64,000 nt of DNA from the NCBI GenBank assembly GCA_903813345.2, contig CAIIXF020000008.1, positions 16,040,822-16,104,821 of the forward strand, given 5' to 3'. A program made the translations under genes and the position numbers. Within the stretch, counting starts at the first letter, position 1. Every line of letters begins with the position of its first letter. Origin of the DNA: Owenia fusiformis (Eukaryota > Annelida > Polychaeta > Sabellida > Oweniidae). Shown here piece by piece: positions 47,301-60,200 of this stretch. The notes beneath the pieces were generated by a model. That model ran no database searches and was not told where the DNA came from. It saw only the letters and a list, made by a program, of their open reading frames with translations.

Positions 47301-50300
47301 ATGCTACATTTATATACAAACCATGTGCTTCACAACATGTCTGTTGAATGTAAAGATTGTCATATGTGGTAAATGGTTGTTAAAATTGTTTGTTTTACAC
47401 AGCACATGATCACTTTGGTGAGTTACCAGTTTATGGGTGTCCAGGATCTTTCACATGTTCTAAAGGGTTAACATAGTTTATTTTTAGGCTAGGATAAGTT
47501 AGCTATCTGGTTCTCATTCTTGCCAAAAAAATTAAAGGAGGGGGATTTTTGCCATGTCAAAATATCTACTTTTATATGACAAACAATGAAAAGATTTATA
47601 CCTTCAGGATTGTCCCACATTTTAGTTGATGGTGGAATTTGTGAGATTCATATAAGCATATAACAGGGGTGGATCTGGGAACCAACAAGGGGGGCCCAAA
47701 TTTCAGATTTCATAAAAAAGGCCCAAGTTTTGAAAATTTGAGTCCCATTTTGGCCTTAAATTAAAGGCCCAGTAATGACCAAAAAGGCCCACTTTTTGGT
47801 GCTTTGAGCCTTTTTGGGCCCATTTTTTTTTCTGAGCCCACCCAAGGCCCCTGCCCCCCCCCCTCCAGATCCACCAGTGAACCAGTTAATTAACTCACTC
47901 TAGCCTGATAATGTCAGACACAATTTTACATACATTTGTAGCAGTTTTCCATAACTCCATTAATATTTTTACATCTTAATAACATGCACTACATACCATA
48001 CTCTGTTTTGTGTATGAAATGAATGCAATTAAATGTATTTATATTTCCCGACTGTCGGTGCACTAGTTAGATTATAAATTTCTGTGTGGTCTATAGCAAA
48101 ACTTTAAAGGTTTCTCGTGTTCTATGGTATATATAGGTCTTTTTTGTGTCCATGCACAATCAAACAAAAAACAGATAAACATTAAATTACCTTATACCTG
48201 AATGTTTAAATAGGCTTTGAGGTTCAAGTTGTATTACATTTATTTTATTTTATTTATTTTTTTTATTTATTATCTTAATCATTTAGCATAATACATTTAC
48301 AGTGTTGGCACTTGATATACCCATAAAAGGGTATATCAGTGCTAAAATCAAAAGTTGAACATCACAAAAAATATATTACAATTTATATGAATTGAATGAA
48401 GCAAAAAATACAATTCATAGAATAACATGCTAGTTCATGTTATAAAATATGAAAATATACAATAAATGTATTTAGTGGGTTAGTTGCTGTACAATAATAT
48501 GTATAATTCTTCACTTAGTGTACTAAAAGTATAATAACATTAAAAAATAAATTTGATATTTATTGGCAAAATGAATAACCGGAGGATATATCACCTCGTA
48601 GATAAAAATGATATTCCTCAAAATCATAGAATATCCTATAAGTATCACAATTATGTATTTTTAATATCCATGTTTTAGGAGTTAGCTCTATTTGTCTTAA
48701 TTGTATATATAGAAGATGTTCTTTTTTCTTTGTTTTACGCGAGACTTCTTATGAAAATAACTCTCTTCTCTTTTTCTCTATTTCATGTTTTTCAGATTCT
48801 GTTCTCTTGTTCATAAACCTTTATGAGGGTTGTTCAGAAGATTTTATGAATACTCTCCTTTTCACATTTAATGAGAGCAGTTGCATTCATTACCTGCTAG
48901 TGAAGTACATGTATTTATTAAATGACCCATGTATATATTGTTCATTCCACTTAACTCTGTATGCTCCCTCCAAATTAGCATTTTAATTTTTTTTAATTCG
49001 CTGTTTTTATCCACTTTTTGATTTGTTTATTTATCTTTTATAAGAAAACTGAATCAAATATGATTGGGATGTGTTTATACTTTTGATACATGTATTAATG
49101 ATATGGAATTTTGTATGTATCTGTAGGTATCAAAGATGGTGCAGCATTCAATGTTGCTGTAGCAGAACTTGGAGGTCACCTGCCCCTTAAAGGTAAGGAA
49201 CATTGAATGTGCAAGAAAATTTTTACTGTTACTGTATCTGATTTTTGATTATTTATGACAGTCAGTGGGACTGTATCAGAAATTGCATTAGTTTAAACTT
49301 CTACAGGGGGGTCCATCAAAATAAAGTATAAGATTAATAAAGTTAAAGTCTCCGATAAATCGGACTACGTATACCGCCGTGTTTACATTAGGGGATTAGA
49401 AGAGTTTATTTTTATTTAGGTATGCAAGCAATATCAATATTAGGCCTTCGTGCATGTACTAGTGTGTACAATCAGCATGCCTTTCAATATTATATAAACC
49501 AGGCTATTCAAGTACTACATAATGTACACTATTTATGTGTGTACTACATGGGAATACAATTACCTGGGAAACAAAACACAAATACTTTTTATATGTTCAA
49601 AATGAGCCATTTGATTGATGCATACACTTAATAGCTCATTAATAACATCTACAAAGTATATCTAATAGTAATTTTCAATTTCAATGATGAAACTTGCCTG
49701 TTTACGATTATACGGGAAATCAACATGGGACGAAGATTGTTCACCTTCCTGACTTACTCTGAAGCCTGTACCTTGTAATCTCTTTATATAGGATAGCGAG
49801 AGCGCTGCACCTGCGCAGTTTTAAACTTTGGCGCACACTTTAAGGTTATACATGTAGTTTCAAAAAATCTAACATATGAGAACGTCTAAAACTAAAGGCT
49901 TATGCTACCCTTAAACTTACAGTTTATCATTATTAGGTATGAGTTTGAGACTCATCTTTTGAGTACTTAACTTTCCACATATAATCAATAAAATCTACTG
50001 ATTGTAGGCTTATTTAATGTCTACTTTTACAGTAAAATTCAACTAAACATTTAGCATACACGGATTATGGGAACTACCTTTGGTAGACTGTAGCATGATT
50101 ATGTAGTTCAGTGTTATAATACCTGTCTGATGGAACACCTCTCTGTAAGAACACCTCTCTGTAAAGAACACCTCTCTGTTAAGAACACCTCCCTATAAAG
50201 AGCATCTCTGTATAAAGATCACCTCTCTGTAAAGAACACCTCTCTGTTGAGAACACCTCTCTGTTGAGAACACCTCTCTATAAAGATCACCTCTCTGTAA

Positions 50301-50594
50301 GGAACACCTCTCCTCGAGGAACACCTCTCTGTAAAGAACACCTCTCTTTATAGAAGTTTTCAAAAGAACCCATTTTCTCCAGACAGTAACAATTTTGGCT
50401 AGTTAAGATGTACATGTAATCCATTCACACCCCTTAACCATTCTTCTTCCTTTTTTGCAGATGAGACAAACTTCGAAACATTAACAGAAGAACTGGCACA
50501 ACAAACATTCTCAGACGCATCTCTAGATGAATCAGACTATTCTAAAATAAGAACTAAAGTTATTGAACAGCTTAAGACATTAGACAATGAATAG
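38369..50594 (+). CDS. GDPGP1: GDP-D-glucose phosphorylase 1 (GDPGP1 family)
   Basis: Nine coding exons: 38369-38467, 40690-40806, 41085-41249, 41843-41997 (or 41846 start), 45707-45809, 46285-46385, 46810-46946, 49127-49192 and 50461-50594 (TAG), phases consistent, about 358 residues; the human protein is about 385. The family is HIT/GalT-like and splits GDP-D-glucose with phosphate, releasing GDP and glucose 1-phosphate, thought to clear mis-made GDP-glucose. Diagnostic stretches: ERRRPQAIMGLKQEFNP, INVSPLEYGNVLLVP, GFNSLCGFASVNHLHFHAW (catalytic HLHFH at residues ~196-200), HNLFMTRG and FNVAVAELGGHLP. The acceptor at 38360 lies 8 bp before the ATG, so a non-coding exon lies upstream of the LTR element. 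Exons are short and introns swollen by transposons, above all intron 1 (palindromes, TIR element, SINE) and intron 4 (3.3-kb TIR element). Confidence 0.95.
38949..39435. mobile_element. 487-bp TIR element, 6-bp target duplication CTAGTA
   Basis: Ends CAGGGCTGTCAACTTGGG and inverted CAGTTGACAGGCCTG, flanked by CTAGTA at 38943-38948 and 39436-39441. Inside are repeated AACACCTTTGGCCAA and GCGTGACAAATA words and a G-run at about 39145. No transposase; non-autonomous. Confidence 0.8.
40172..40246 (-). repeat. tRNA-derived SINE head
   Basis: On the minus strand GGTAGCCTAGTGGTTAGCG (A box) and CCGAGTTCGAATCCCGG (B box, TTC arm) at tRNA spacing. The acceptor stem does not pair and there is no CCA-compatible end, so it is a SINE rather than a tRNA gene. 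It ends in a C/G homopolymer near 40147-40159. Confidence 0.6.
41296..41480 (+). repeat. Dispersed repeat, GTGACATATTG family (GDPGP1 intron 3)
   Basis: A fuller copy of the family described at 3058-3190: tatgtcaccacccccttggtgacatattg at the start, then GTGTTTGGCAGTCAGC units, gtctgtaacaaatggcaggtgg and ttttgcatgtcaatg. Confidence 0.6.
42200..42485 (+). repeat. CTACCGTAAA tandem array, left
   Basis: Degenerate units of about 20-35 bp of the form AAATCTACCGTAAATTTTT. Subterminal part of the 42188-45445 element. Confidence 0.8.
42590..44655 (+). other. CGTTC-rich core of the 3.26-kb element
   Basis: The left end (42600-42750) and right end (44526-44655) are related in direct orientation: both have ATGAAGTT-GTAA, then CACAGTTTAA and TGGTGTGATA at the close. 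Between are many GTTCGT/ACGTTC/CGTCCT words and DNA that looks unique. It could be an older element inside the outer one, or its own cargo. No open frame of note. Confidence 0.45.
44690..45425 (+). repeat. CTACCGCAAAAACTACCGC tandem array, right
   Basis: About 20 or more degenerate units of ~33-36 bp, CTACCG(C/T)AAAAACTACCGCATTTTTTC-like, running to the right terminal repeat of the 42188-45445 element. Confidence 0.85.
47664..47879. mobile_element. MITE with CAGGGGTGGATCTGG / CCAGATCCACCAGTG ends
   Basis: Inverted ends enclose GGGCCCAAATTT, GGCCCACTTTTTGG and a C-run. Related to 25618-25790. Such ends resemble hAT-type MITEs; no clear 8-bp target duplication is visible. It lies in GDPGP1 intron 7. 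Confidence 0.6.
50110..50350 (+). repeat. Minisatellite AACACCTCTCTGTAAAG
   Basis: About 13 copies of a ~17-bp unit (AACACCTCTCTGTAAAG with ATC and TTG variants) in the last GDPGP1 intron, about 110 bp before exon 9. Confidence 0.9.
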
Positions 50595-53500
50595 GAACAA
50601 TGTGTTCAAAGATCACCTTAAATACAAGTGAAGGAAGGAATGATATAATAAAAGCAAAATATGTAAAGCACAAGCACTGCACTTGGGAAAAAATATCAGA
50701 CATTACAGTACATAATCATAGTTTAAAGGATTTGTATTCGATGTGGATAACCCACATTGAATTGGGCACAAGCTGTACTTCTTTCATAAAGGACGCACAG
50801 CTCAGTCAACTGGCAAAACTGACATATATTTAGCCCTCATTTTTGTTGAAACTCTATGCATAATGTCAACTGCTGTTCATAAGGCTATGAACTATTTCTG
50901 AAAAAACTGTAAATCTCAAAGCACATATCTCGTATATGTCCACCAGTTGTCAGATTCTATGTGCTGATGCCTTATGGGCTTTTAAGATGGCTGCTGAATT
51001 CAAAATGGAAATCATTCTTTAAAGAAATATCATTTTTCTGATGATGCAAATACCAGTTATCAGATTAGGTCCAAATTTTATATGCTAATGCCTTCTGGTC
51101 ATAAGACATCTTCTCAAGTAATTTATAATGGCATCATGTCATGATATCAGTGTAGATTTTGTCAAAAGGAGACAATATCCCAGATGTGAGTAGAAATAAT
51201 CTTGATTTAAGGCATTAAAAACTCACAGTTCAGTCAAACTGATGTCGTATTTGGAATCTACATGTAAAATTACATTTACAAATGTGGTTTTGAAAAGAGT
51301 TTATCTTGAAAAATTAATTTTCTTTGAAAATGTGACTTCTAGGTCGGGGAGATTCTCCATAGACCCCATATTGTAAAACCACAAAAAGTGAAATATCTTT
51401 TCTTTTCAGATAATATTTTCTTTTACTGGACATATTTTAATTTGTATAACTATCAGATACATAAGGGTAATATGAAAAGTGAACCACTAAACTGATGCAT
51501 ATTCAAGTTTAAGGGAATTTTGTAATACCCCTGCCATGTTAATTCCCCCGACTCAGCCAACTGGTGGCGAAACGTGTAACTACCTACTCGCATCTGAGTT
51601 ATTGTACTGGTTGGTTATTTTTTTCATATAATATATAAACAAGACACACAGTAATCAGTATCATACTTTGAAGAGCAAAATGGTCACCATGTAATTCATC
51701 CCTAATTTACCAAGCTTGTCCAAAACCTAATCAGATGTTGGCACAAGTCTGCTGTTGCATGTGAACAGAGCCATTCTGATACTAAGGCTGTGATATCTCA
51801 CGATGGACCAGAGCAGTTTCCTGGAATTTTGATTTCAAGATTAATGTAACACCCACCCAGACAAAAGCACATCCAGCAGGATGAGACTACAGTATGGCAT
51901 CTTTGCAAAATGCAATCAAAACAAATGATTTGATGAAATTGTTTTAATTTAAAAGGGGATTTGCTACTCTGGGAGTTGCTATTTTTCTAGTTTTATTATT
52001 TGGAGATTGAGGTTATAGGAACATTATTGTAATAAAATGTGGGTGTGTCAGACTTTCGACAATTGCTCTTTGTCAGTCGCATGGTAGCTGTGGCTTCACA
52101 AAATCTATACAGAAAATCTACATCATACTTTTTATTATCTCTGTATTATGCCTGCAAATTTCTCTCGATTTTGGGAAGCTACAGCTGCCGTATGGTTGCC
52201 ATAGATCAAATGTGACTGAGGCATTAATCAACCCATATGGGATTAACAGTAGCAGTGTAGAGAGCTTTTTATGATGTTATACTGGCATACTTTTTGTACA
52301 TGTAATACTATCCCATCTTGATCAAGGACTGCATCAATAGAATAATATATAGACTTTTTGATGTAAATTGTATACCTTTTTATTGACCTATACATGTCAG
52401 ATTCAAGATGGTGCCATGCTTTTGTGTTGATTGGTGATTATGCGCAACCTGTATGGTAACCAGAAATTTAATTTTGCAGAAATTAAAATTTCTCAACATG
52501 TCAGAAAATCGATTTTAATGAATAAATCTTCTTTTTTATGTATGATGGGATAAGATTGTTGTGTTCTTTTTTAGTATGCCATTTGTTTCAAGTTTTGGAT
52601 AAAACAGTTTGAAGCCAAGCATTCGTCCTATATACTGTAGAAGAAACCTAGGTCAGTATGACCTACTTGTATATCAACAGTTTTCAACATAATGCTAAAA
52701 ATGAGATTTATCATAAATATTTATTATAAAACATTTAATATACATTTATTATGGAAAGTGAGTTGTTTAGTACAATAGTTAGATGGTATAAACTTTATGG
52801 CATGCATAAGCCTTGAGCTACCCTACATCATCGAGTCTTCCGTTATATTGTGAAAAATTTCTCGCATATGTAACATGTGTAAGTATAGCCTCTTCCCATG
52901 ACTATTCTGTATTTTGATTTGTGAAAGCATAAGGGTCTAATATATGTTGCTCTAAAGAGGTTAGGAGGAGTGCAGGATTTCACTACATGTAAATAAGAAG
53001 TAGGGGGAAATTGGAAAGGACTATCAAATATAAGGTGGCTTAGTTAACTGGCTTTTTTCCCAGACATTGATATCATAGATTTTAGTGTTAATTTCACCTC
53101 AAACATCCAGGCATCAATTTTTCATTTGTGTCACTGAATTTTTCAATTTGTCCCTTGTCTAAAAACATGTTTTTAATTTCTTGTTTAAATCATCAACTTT
53201 TTATGAAGCACAGTGATACTGCAAAGTCTGGTTCAAGATGTATTCTTACAGGACAAATTCAAAAGTGAGACAAAATGGTGATCACATTGTAAGGTGTTCA
53301 TTTTAGAAATGTATTTATGTACCTAGGTTTTATGGTATACTCTGTTCTATTTTATATAGTAAAACATGTAGATGAATCAAACCTTACTAGGGACATCGTG
53401 AAAAAAGCCAGTCATAGGAATATGGCATGCTCAATTGGTACTCATTCTTTAGATATTTATCAGACAGATTTGAAGTTCTGCCTGTGTGCTTGCGATTTTG

Positions 53501-53830
53501 GATTTACCAGAATATTTAATATCTCACAAAAATGACCCATATACAAAATTATAAATGGGGTATAAACTCTAATTAACATTTTGAAAAAAATGTCTTGGAA
53601 CATTTTTTCAAACAATGTCTCAACATGGGACATTGGATAAGTAAGAACTTTTTAAATAAAACAACTTTATAATACATTATAATAACAAAACAACATTAAA
53701 CAATGCTTGAAAACCTAAAAACCTGAATAAAATCAAAAACTTTTGATGTTATTTGTACATGAAACATGAATGAATCACTCTAATAATATTAAAACATTGC
53801 GATTATATGGGTCTACTACATGTACAGGTA
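50595..53830. other. GDPGP1 3' UTR and intergenic DNA
   Basis: AATAAA at about 50646-50651, some 52 bp after the stop, is a likely polyadenylation signal. Further on is a half copy of the GCCTCAGTCACATTT element (right end 52222). I see no exon. Confidence 0.5.
50646..50651 (+). terminator. Polyadenylation signal, GDPGP1
   Basis: AATAAA about 52 bp after the TAG stop. Confidence 0.5.
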
Positions 53831-53834
53831 TCAA

Positions 53835-54260
53835 CATGTAGCTATCATCATGTTGCTTTTATCATGTAGCTATCATGAAGATCTCATCATGTAGATTTCA
53901 TGTTGCATCACATGATCATGTAGCTATCATCATGTTGCTTTTTACATGTAGCTTAATGATGGAACTTTCATTGTGTTGCTTTCATCATGTAGCTTTCATA
54001 ATGAAATCATCATGGAGCTATTATTGTGCAGCTTTTATCACATAGCTATCATGAAGATCTCACCGTGTAGAGTTCATGTTGCTTTCATCACATCATCATG
54101 TAATGCAGTTATCATAATGTTGCTTTCATCATGTAGCTTTAGTGAAAGTTTCATCATATAACTTTCATCATAACTTGCTTTCATCATGTAACTATCATCA
54201 TGTTCCTTTCATGAAGAAATCATCATGTAGCTTTCATCATGTAGATTTTACAATGTAATT
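53835..54260 (+). repeat. Degenerate minisatellite CATCATGTAGCTTTCAT
   Basis: Units of about 12-24 bp built on ATCATGTAGCT(T/A)TCAT and ATCATGTTGCTTTC, about 20 copies, quite diverged. The open frame across part of it is a repeat artefact. Confidence 0.85.
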
Positions 54261-55314
54261 AACTTCATGTTCTCTAACACACAGATCTAACAAACTTCTA
54301 TTTGGCATCAGTTTGACTAAGTTACTTATATATAAACAAATGAACAGTGCTTCCAAATTGCTACCTGCCATTTGACTGGCTTGAATTTTCAAAAATATCT
54401 ATGTTTTTATTGAATTGGTTGAATTCTTACTTCCACTGCCAATTTGCAACAAGAATTGTATGATCAAAATGTGACTTAAATGTACAGACCCACTGTACTT
54501 AAATATTCTTAATAACTCACATAAAAACTATAAGAATTATTGTGGTAACTTAGTGTTAAGGCAACTATTATAAGCAATTGCACAACTCCCATTTAGAAAT
54601 ATTCTCCGAACACTATGTATACAAACAAAATTCAGTAATACCCTCAGGATTGGAACAGGTACCCCAAAAATGGGTCATTCGACCAATTTAGAATTTTTCT
54701 TGTAATACAAGAATTTTGTCAAAAAATTGTTGCGAAAAATCCTGAGAAGAAAACTGAATATACTATATATATCTGCAAGAATACAGTGGATCTGTATATT
54801 TAACACCTATGGCTATCCAATTATAGGGCGACACTACAACATGAAAAATTTATGTTAAAATTTAAATATTAATGTTTAAACATATAACATGTATAGTACA
54901 TATTGTATTGTAATAGTGAAATAATCAATGATATATTGACCAAGTGCCCAACATTTCATAAAAGCTCATTAGCAATTACCATTAATGTTACAAATCTCTC
55001 ATTTCATTTTTTCATATTTGCAAAAATTGTCAATAGCCTAAATATTTTATTAAATTTCCTGTAGATTTCAAGAAAGGTGGCACTGACCTTTATATGAGTA
55101 TGATGACTCGTCATGACTGAATTACACTAACTGGAACCATGAGGATTTAACAAGAATAATGAAATTTTGATTTATCGGTTTAACCTTATAAATGATAATG
55201 GAGAATGTTGAAAGAAAAAACATAGCCCAAGAAGGGACTAGTAAGAGGTGAGAATATTTACAAAATGGTTGTAACATTCTTAATTACATTTTGAATATTT
55301 GCTGCGTTATGATA

Positions 55315-55935
55315 CATCAGCTCTTTAACAACATGGCTTTGTAATTTAATAACATGGCCTTGTAATAAGACAACACAGCCTAGCAATATTACAACAAGGC
55401 CGTACAAAATGACACAGCCTTGAAATAATGTTAAAACATGGCCTTGTAACATAAACAAGGCCCTCAAGTATTACAATAGAGCCTTGCAATGTAAAACAAG
55501 GCCTTGTAGTAAAGTTATACATAGCCTTGCAATATTGCAAAAGAATCTTTAAATATAATAGCAGTGCCCTGCAATGAGGATGGGCCCTTGCAATATGCCA
55601 CGGTCTTGCAATACTTGAACTTGGCCTTGCAATGCAATAACAGAGCCTTTCAATATCAATCAGGGCCTTATTATAGGACAAGGCCTTGCAATATTAGAAC
55701 TAGGCCTTGCTATGCAATAACAGAGCCTTTCAATATCAATCAGGGCCTTATTATAGGACAAGGCCTTGCAATATTAGAACTGGGCCTTGCAATGCAATAA
55801 CAGAGCTTATTAATATCAAGCAGGGCCTTATTATAGGACAAGGCCTTGCAATATTAGAACTAGGCCTTGCCATGCAATAACAGAGCATTTTAATATCAAG
55901 CAGGGCCTTATAATGGGACAAGGCCTTGCAAAATA
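55315..55935. repeat. Tandem array GGCCTTGCAATATTAGAAC (~80-bp higher-order unit)
   Basis: Short GGCCTTG(C/T)AA modules ~20-27 bp apart at the left become a regular ~85-bp higher-order repeat at 55615-55935: GGCCTTGCAATATTAGAAC, GGCCTTGCAATGCAATAA, CAGAGC-TTTCAATATCAA, CAGGGCCTTATTATAGGACA. About four full higher-order copies. Open frames on both strands are artefacts. Confidence 0.9.
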
Positions 55936-56389
55936 ACAAAAAATCAGGAACCATGGAGATTCCAATTTTACTGCTTTATGTACAAAAACTTTAATAGCAT
56001 ATATAAACCAACCTTCGGGAACATTCTCTTCATTCAAAAACATCTACTAAGTTGTAAACACTATCACATAGACATATGTCTTAAAATACATGATACTGGA
56101 AAACTCAAGAACTTTATATAATATATCCATCATCGAAAGATTTAACAAATTCCATATATTCAAAAAATGATCTCAAAGGGCATTATCAGGTTGAATAAGG
56201 TTGGACCATGCAAGGATTAATAAGGATGTTGTTTTGAATATCATGCATATATTGTTGTCCAGATTTGTTAATTTCACCATGTCCCCTACATATGAACATA
56301 GGAACATTTTATGAACCATGAGCTGTCATGGATTGAGGACTTTTGCAGTCCTAATTTACTATACACCCCTGAAATATAAAAATTCCCTG

Positions 56390-56590
56390 GTAGTCATGAT
56401 TCAAGCATGATCATCACATGATTCCAGTCTGATAATCATACAATTCTTTCACGACCACCATATGAATCTTGCATGATCAGTACACGATTCTTGCATCATT
56501 GCACAATTCTTGCATCATTGCACGATTCCTGCATGACCATTCCAAGATTCTTACAGGATCATCTTATAAATCATTGCATTGTATGACCAC
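56390..56590. repeat. Degenerate repeat, ATGATCATCACATGATTCC type
   Basis: Loose repeats of GCATGATCA-CA-GATTC and TTGCATCATTGCACGATTC, about 20 bp each, downstream of the calcineurin B gene. Confidence 0.6.
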
Positions 56591-57238
56591 CTTATATGGT
56601 TGAATTCTCAACTGTTCAAGAATAAGAACAGAGAATGAGAAAGAAATCATAAAGATCACATGACTACCAAGGAGTGGTCTATTTCAGGGGGCCTGTACAC
56701 AGTATCTTATGTACATATATCTCAGTGACCTGGCCAGTGAAAAACACTATACACTCAATGAACGCATTTTGATTTCCATTGATGTAGGTATGTAGTAGCA
56801 CAAGATATTTTAGCCTCTATTCAACCAAGTTGTAAATATATCCATATCTGTAAATGACTCCACTTTACATTTGTGTGTTCATCTTGAGAACTATGCATCA
56901 TCCAATATTTCATTTTTAGTGATTCTAGCTTCTATGTAACCCAAGATAAGGGTTTTCAAAAATCTGATGTTGTTATATCTTGATCCTAATTCAGCTGTAT
57001 GTGCTCTTATATCCTTGAGGTAAATGAATCCATGTTGTTTTCCATAAAAATATTGTCCATATATGGTATGCTGTTTCCATGGCAACATTTTGGTATGATG
57101 TGTTGTGTCTATGACAATATTGTTGACATATTATGTATCCAAGGCAATATTGTAATAGTATGATGTGTAACATTGAGTAGATGGTAACTCCACATAGACG
57201 CAGGTCAGATTGCAAGATGTCTATTCACAGGGTTGGTG

Positions 57239-57286
57239 CTAAATGTCTACAACCATCTTTTTATGAACATCCATAGTACCTACCAC
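57239..57286 (-). CDS. Calcineurin B terminal coding exon
   Basis: Follows a CTTGCAG acceptor; encodes [15 protein letters not shown] and TAG. Too short (48 nt) to be obvious as an open frame, identified by its match to the family C-terminus and by phase 0 join to the preceding exon. Confidence 0.9.
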   Translation of the reverse strand: MVGTMDVHKKMVVDI

Positions 57287-60200
57287 CTGCAAGTGCACAA
57301 TACATCATTAAACAATGCAGATAAAAAAGCAAGTACACAATACATCATCAAATAAGCCTAATGTAGATTAAAATGAAAATATTTCAGTGTGAGAGGTTCT
57401 CAAGTTAATTTTTTTCTCAATCTCGTAGTCAAGGGGGGTTAGCTCGAGGAGTTTGGCAAGTTTTTGACAAAAGCCTAGATGCTTAATGCTATAGTACACA
57501 AACATCAATAACTCCGCAAACAGGATTTGAAATCAGACATGACCTGATGTGAAACTTATTTTCTTTGATTTAATGACATCCAAAGGCCGCAATTCAATCA
57601 TTCATTTCCTTAATTCAAGTAAAATAAATTGTCAAGGAGTTTATTTTCCAACAAAGTTTTGAAATCAGATTAGACATTCTTGAAATATTTTTTTAGAGGT
57701 TTCCTACAGACATGTTTCAATAAGATAATGGTTAACTTAATATAGAAAACTACATCATGACGCTTATATTATTTCACTTCTTGATGTTCCTTTTTATAGC
57801 GTCAATTCTGGAATATTGGTGTGACAATTCAACTACATGTACTTACAGAGCAGAACTCTTCAAATGAGATTTTGCCATCGCCATCCGCATCAGCATGTAT
57901 AATTGTTTTGTCGACAATCTGTTGCAGTTGGGCATCTTTTAAATTCGAGCCTACCATCATTTTTAACACTTGAAACAGTTCGCCATTAGATATATATCCA
58001 TCTTTGTCCATGTCGTAAATTTTAAATGCGACTGAAAGGAAAGAGTTATGACTCCATTATAATTTTAATGTTTTGATGTGTTTTAAGAAGTCAAGAAATA
58101 ATAGCAAATTATGATGTTAAATTATAATGTAGTTCATTTCAACTTCAAAAATTAAACCATCAAGCATTTTAAAAGTTATTTGTTAATCAATATATAAATC
58201 AAACACCGTACATGTAATTTTGATATGAACATTATGCTATCAACTTGCAAGATGCATATGAAATGGCAAAAACAAGAGCAGGCCAAAAAAGTCTATATTT
58301 TCATTTGGCGATAACTTTTTGAATAAGGCAAATGTTTTCAAAATATTTTTGATTGAGATGCAGGAACCACTTTTGCAATTGTTCCTATAATGGGATAAAT
58401 AAATCTTCAGTGGTGTCTGAAAAAGAAAGTTTAACAGACACTAGGGTTTTAAATGAAAAAAGTTGTCAGGATAATATTCAAAGCAAGAATTTTACGCTAA
58501 TACTGTATAAGTCATACCTCAAATATAAGTACCAGATTGACATATTATTTAGTCTGTCAGAGAAACACATGGGAGAGGTTGTTCAGTATATTCTGATAAT
58601 ATTTCCAGAAAAAATGGAACATTAGAAGGAAAATCAGTGTAAAATTGTAACGTCAAATAATACCTTGAAACTGGGATTTGCATTCACATCCCTTTTAACT
58701 TTTAACCTTGCTTAATGAAAGTCTGCTATAGATATCATTTGGGATTGGCTGCTTATGTATAATTGATTACAGCATCCCCAGCGAAAAATATTATCAACAT
58801 CCATATATTACAAAAGTTAAAGCAAAATAAAAAATATGATTGTTTTTTGGCCCATTCTATAGTATATTGAAATAAGGTAAGATAAGTCACTTATGATAGA
58901 AATGACATACCGAAAAAACATACTTCTCTTTTTACCAATTGTTTCTTTATAGATTAAAACATAAAATATATAGTAACCTACAAATATGTACAAACAATTT
59001 TTTCTCTATATCTTGGTTCATATTGAGTCTCAAGTTTCAAGAAAGATGTAGACATAGAATATGAAAATAGTTTTCACTCATATGTTTAACTTCATATACA
59101 GGACTTCCCGAAAGTATCCCCCCCCCCCCCTAGGCAGACATATACCAATATCCCCATAGTATGTATCATATTTCATTTTAAAGCTTATCCAAAGTTACAT
59201 AGATTTGCCAAATACCATGGTTCAACTCATAAATAGTAAAAAGTTGCAGGCGTTTCAAAAATTAGTGTTTGGTCAAAACTATGGTTCATTTCAGTAATCT
59301 GGAAACAGCCCTGACCTGAATGTGACAGAAAACATGGGTCCTATTGTCGAAGATAGGATGGATATTAGATTCTAAAAAGAGGACGTTGAGGGTAGATATT
59401 CCAAGGAAACTCTTCTAAAATGTCTTAAAAAGTTTTTTTATGAGGATTACAAAATGCCACATCCCTATTTAAGGTCCCGCGTTTAAGGTCATATATGGAA
59501 AGCATTGCTGCTGTTAACATGGCGGCTAGGGAGACACATTAACTATTATTTTGGAGTAAAACTGACTTTATTTTTGGCCAATCACCAAACGTTTTCCCAT
59601 TTGTGAGTTGAACCAAGATACTTGGCAAATCAATGTAACTTTGGATGAGCTTTAAAATGATATATGACACATACTATGGAGACATTGGTATATGTGTATA
59701 CATGTACATCCTGTATATCAATGACATATGACAAGTGCTTTTACAAGACAATAATATGCACTAAAATGCTAAACATGAAAGAGATGATCAAACTATAATA
59801 AAAGTATATAGCTAGATTACATTTTATGGAAAATACAGTTGTAACATTATTCGAAAGCAATAAACAAAAGATAACATTTAATATTACAAAATTAGAAAAA
59901 TAAACATGACTGCTGGCAGTAATAAATAATATAAATAAAAATAACAAAACAAAAAAAAGAAAAAAATCTTAAATAAAGTTCATTTGTTAATAATTTCTAA
60001 CTACAGGATACAAAAGATAACTAAATTTCTAGCAGCATTCTATGTATTACCTAATGCTCTATGTTAGGGATTTATCATTATGTTATATTTTACTAATCAG
60101 TCCTGAGGATTGTTGGAGGGATCAATCATTTTCTACAAGGCCCTATATCTATTAGCGTTTCACACAATCATGCCAGGTTCAATCTGGGGATATTTTAAGA

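Noticed and set aside
48235-48700. AT-rich stretch resembling a LINE tail
   Set aside because: No coding remnant or target duplication seen; could be simple AT-rich intron.
50110-50350. CRISPR-like direct repeats
   Set aside because: Repeats are contiguous with no unique spacers, in eukaryotic intron: a minisatellite.
51540-51620. GGCGAAACGTGTAA word, like the 3' region of some Penelope-like elements
   Set aside because: Too short and no coding remnant nearby.
55258-56043. Several overlapping open frames on both strands
   Set aside because: Artefacts of the GGCCTTGCAA tandem array, whose unit happens to lack stops.
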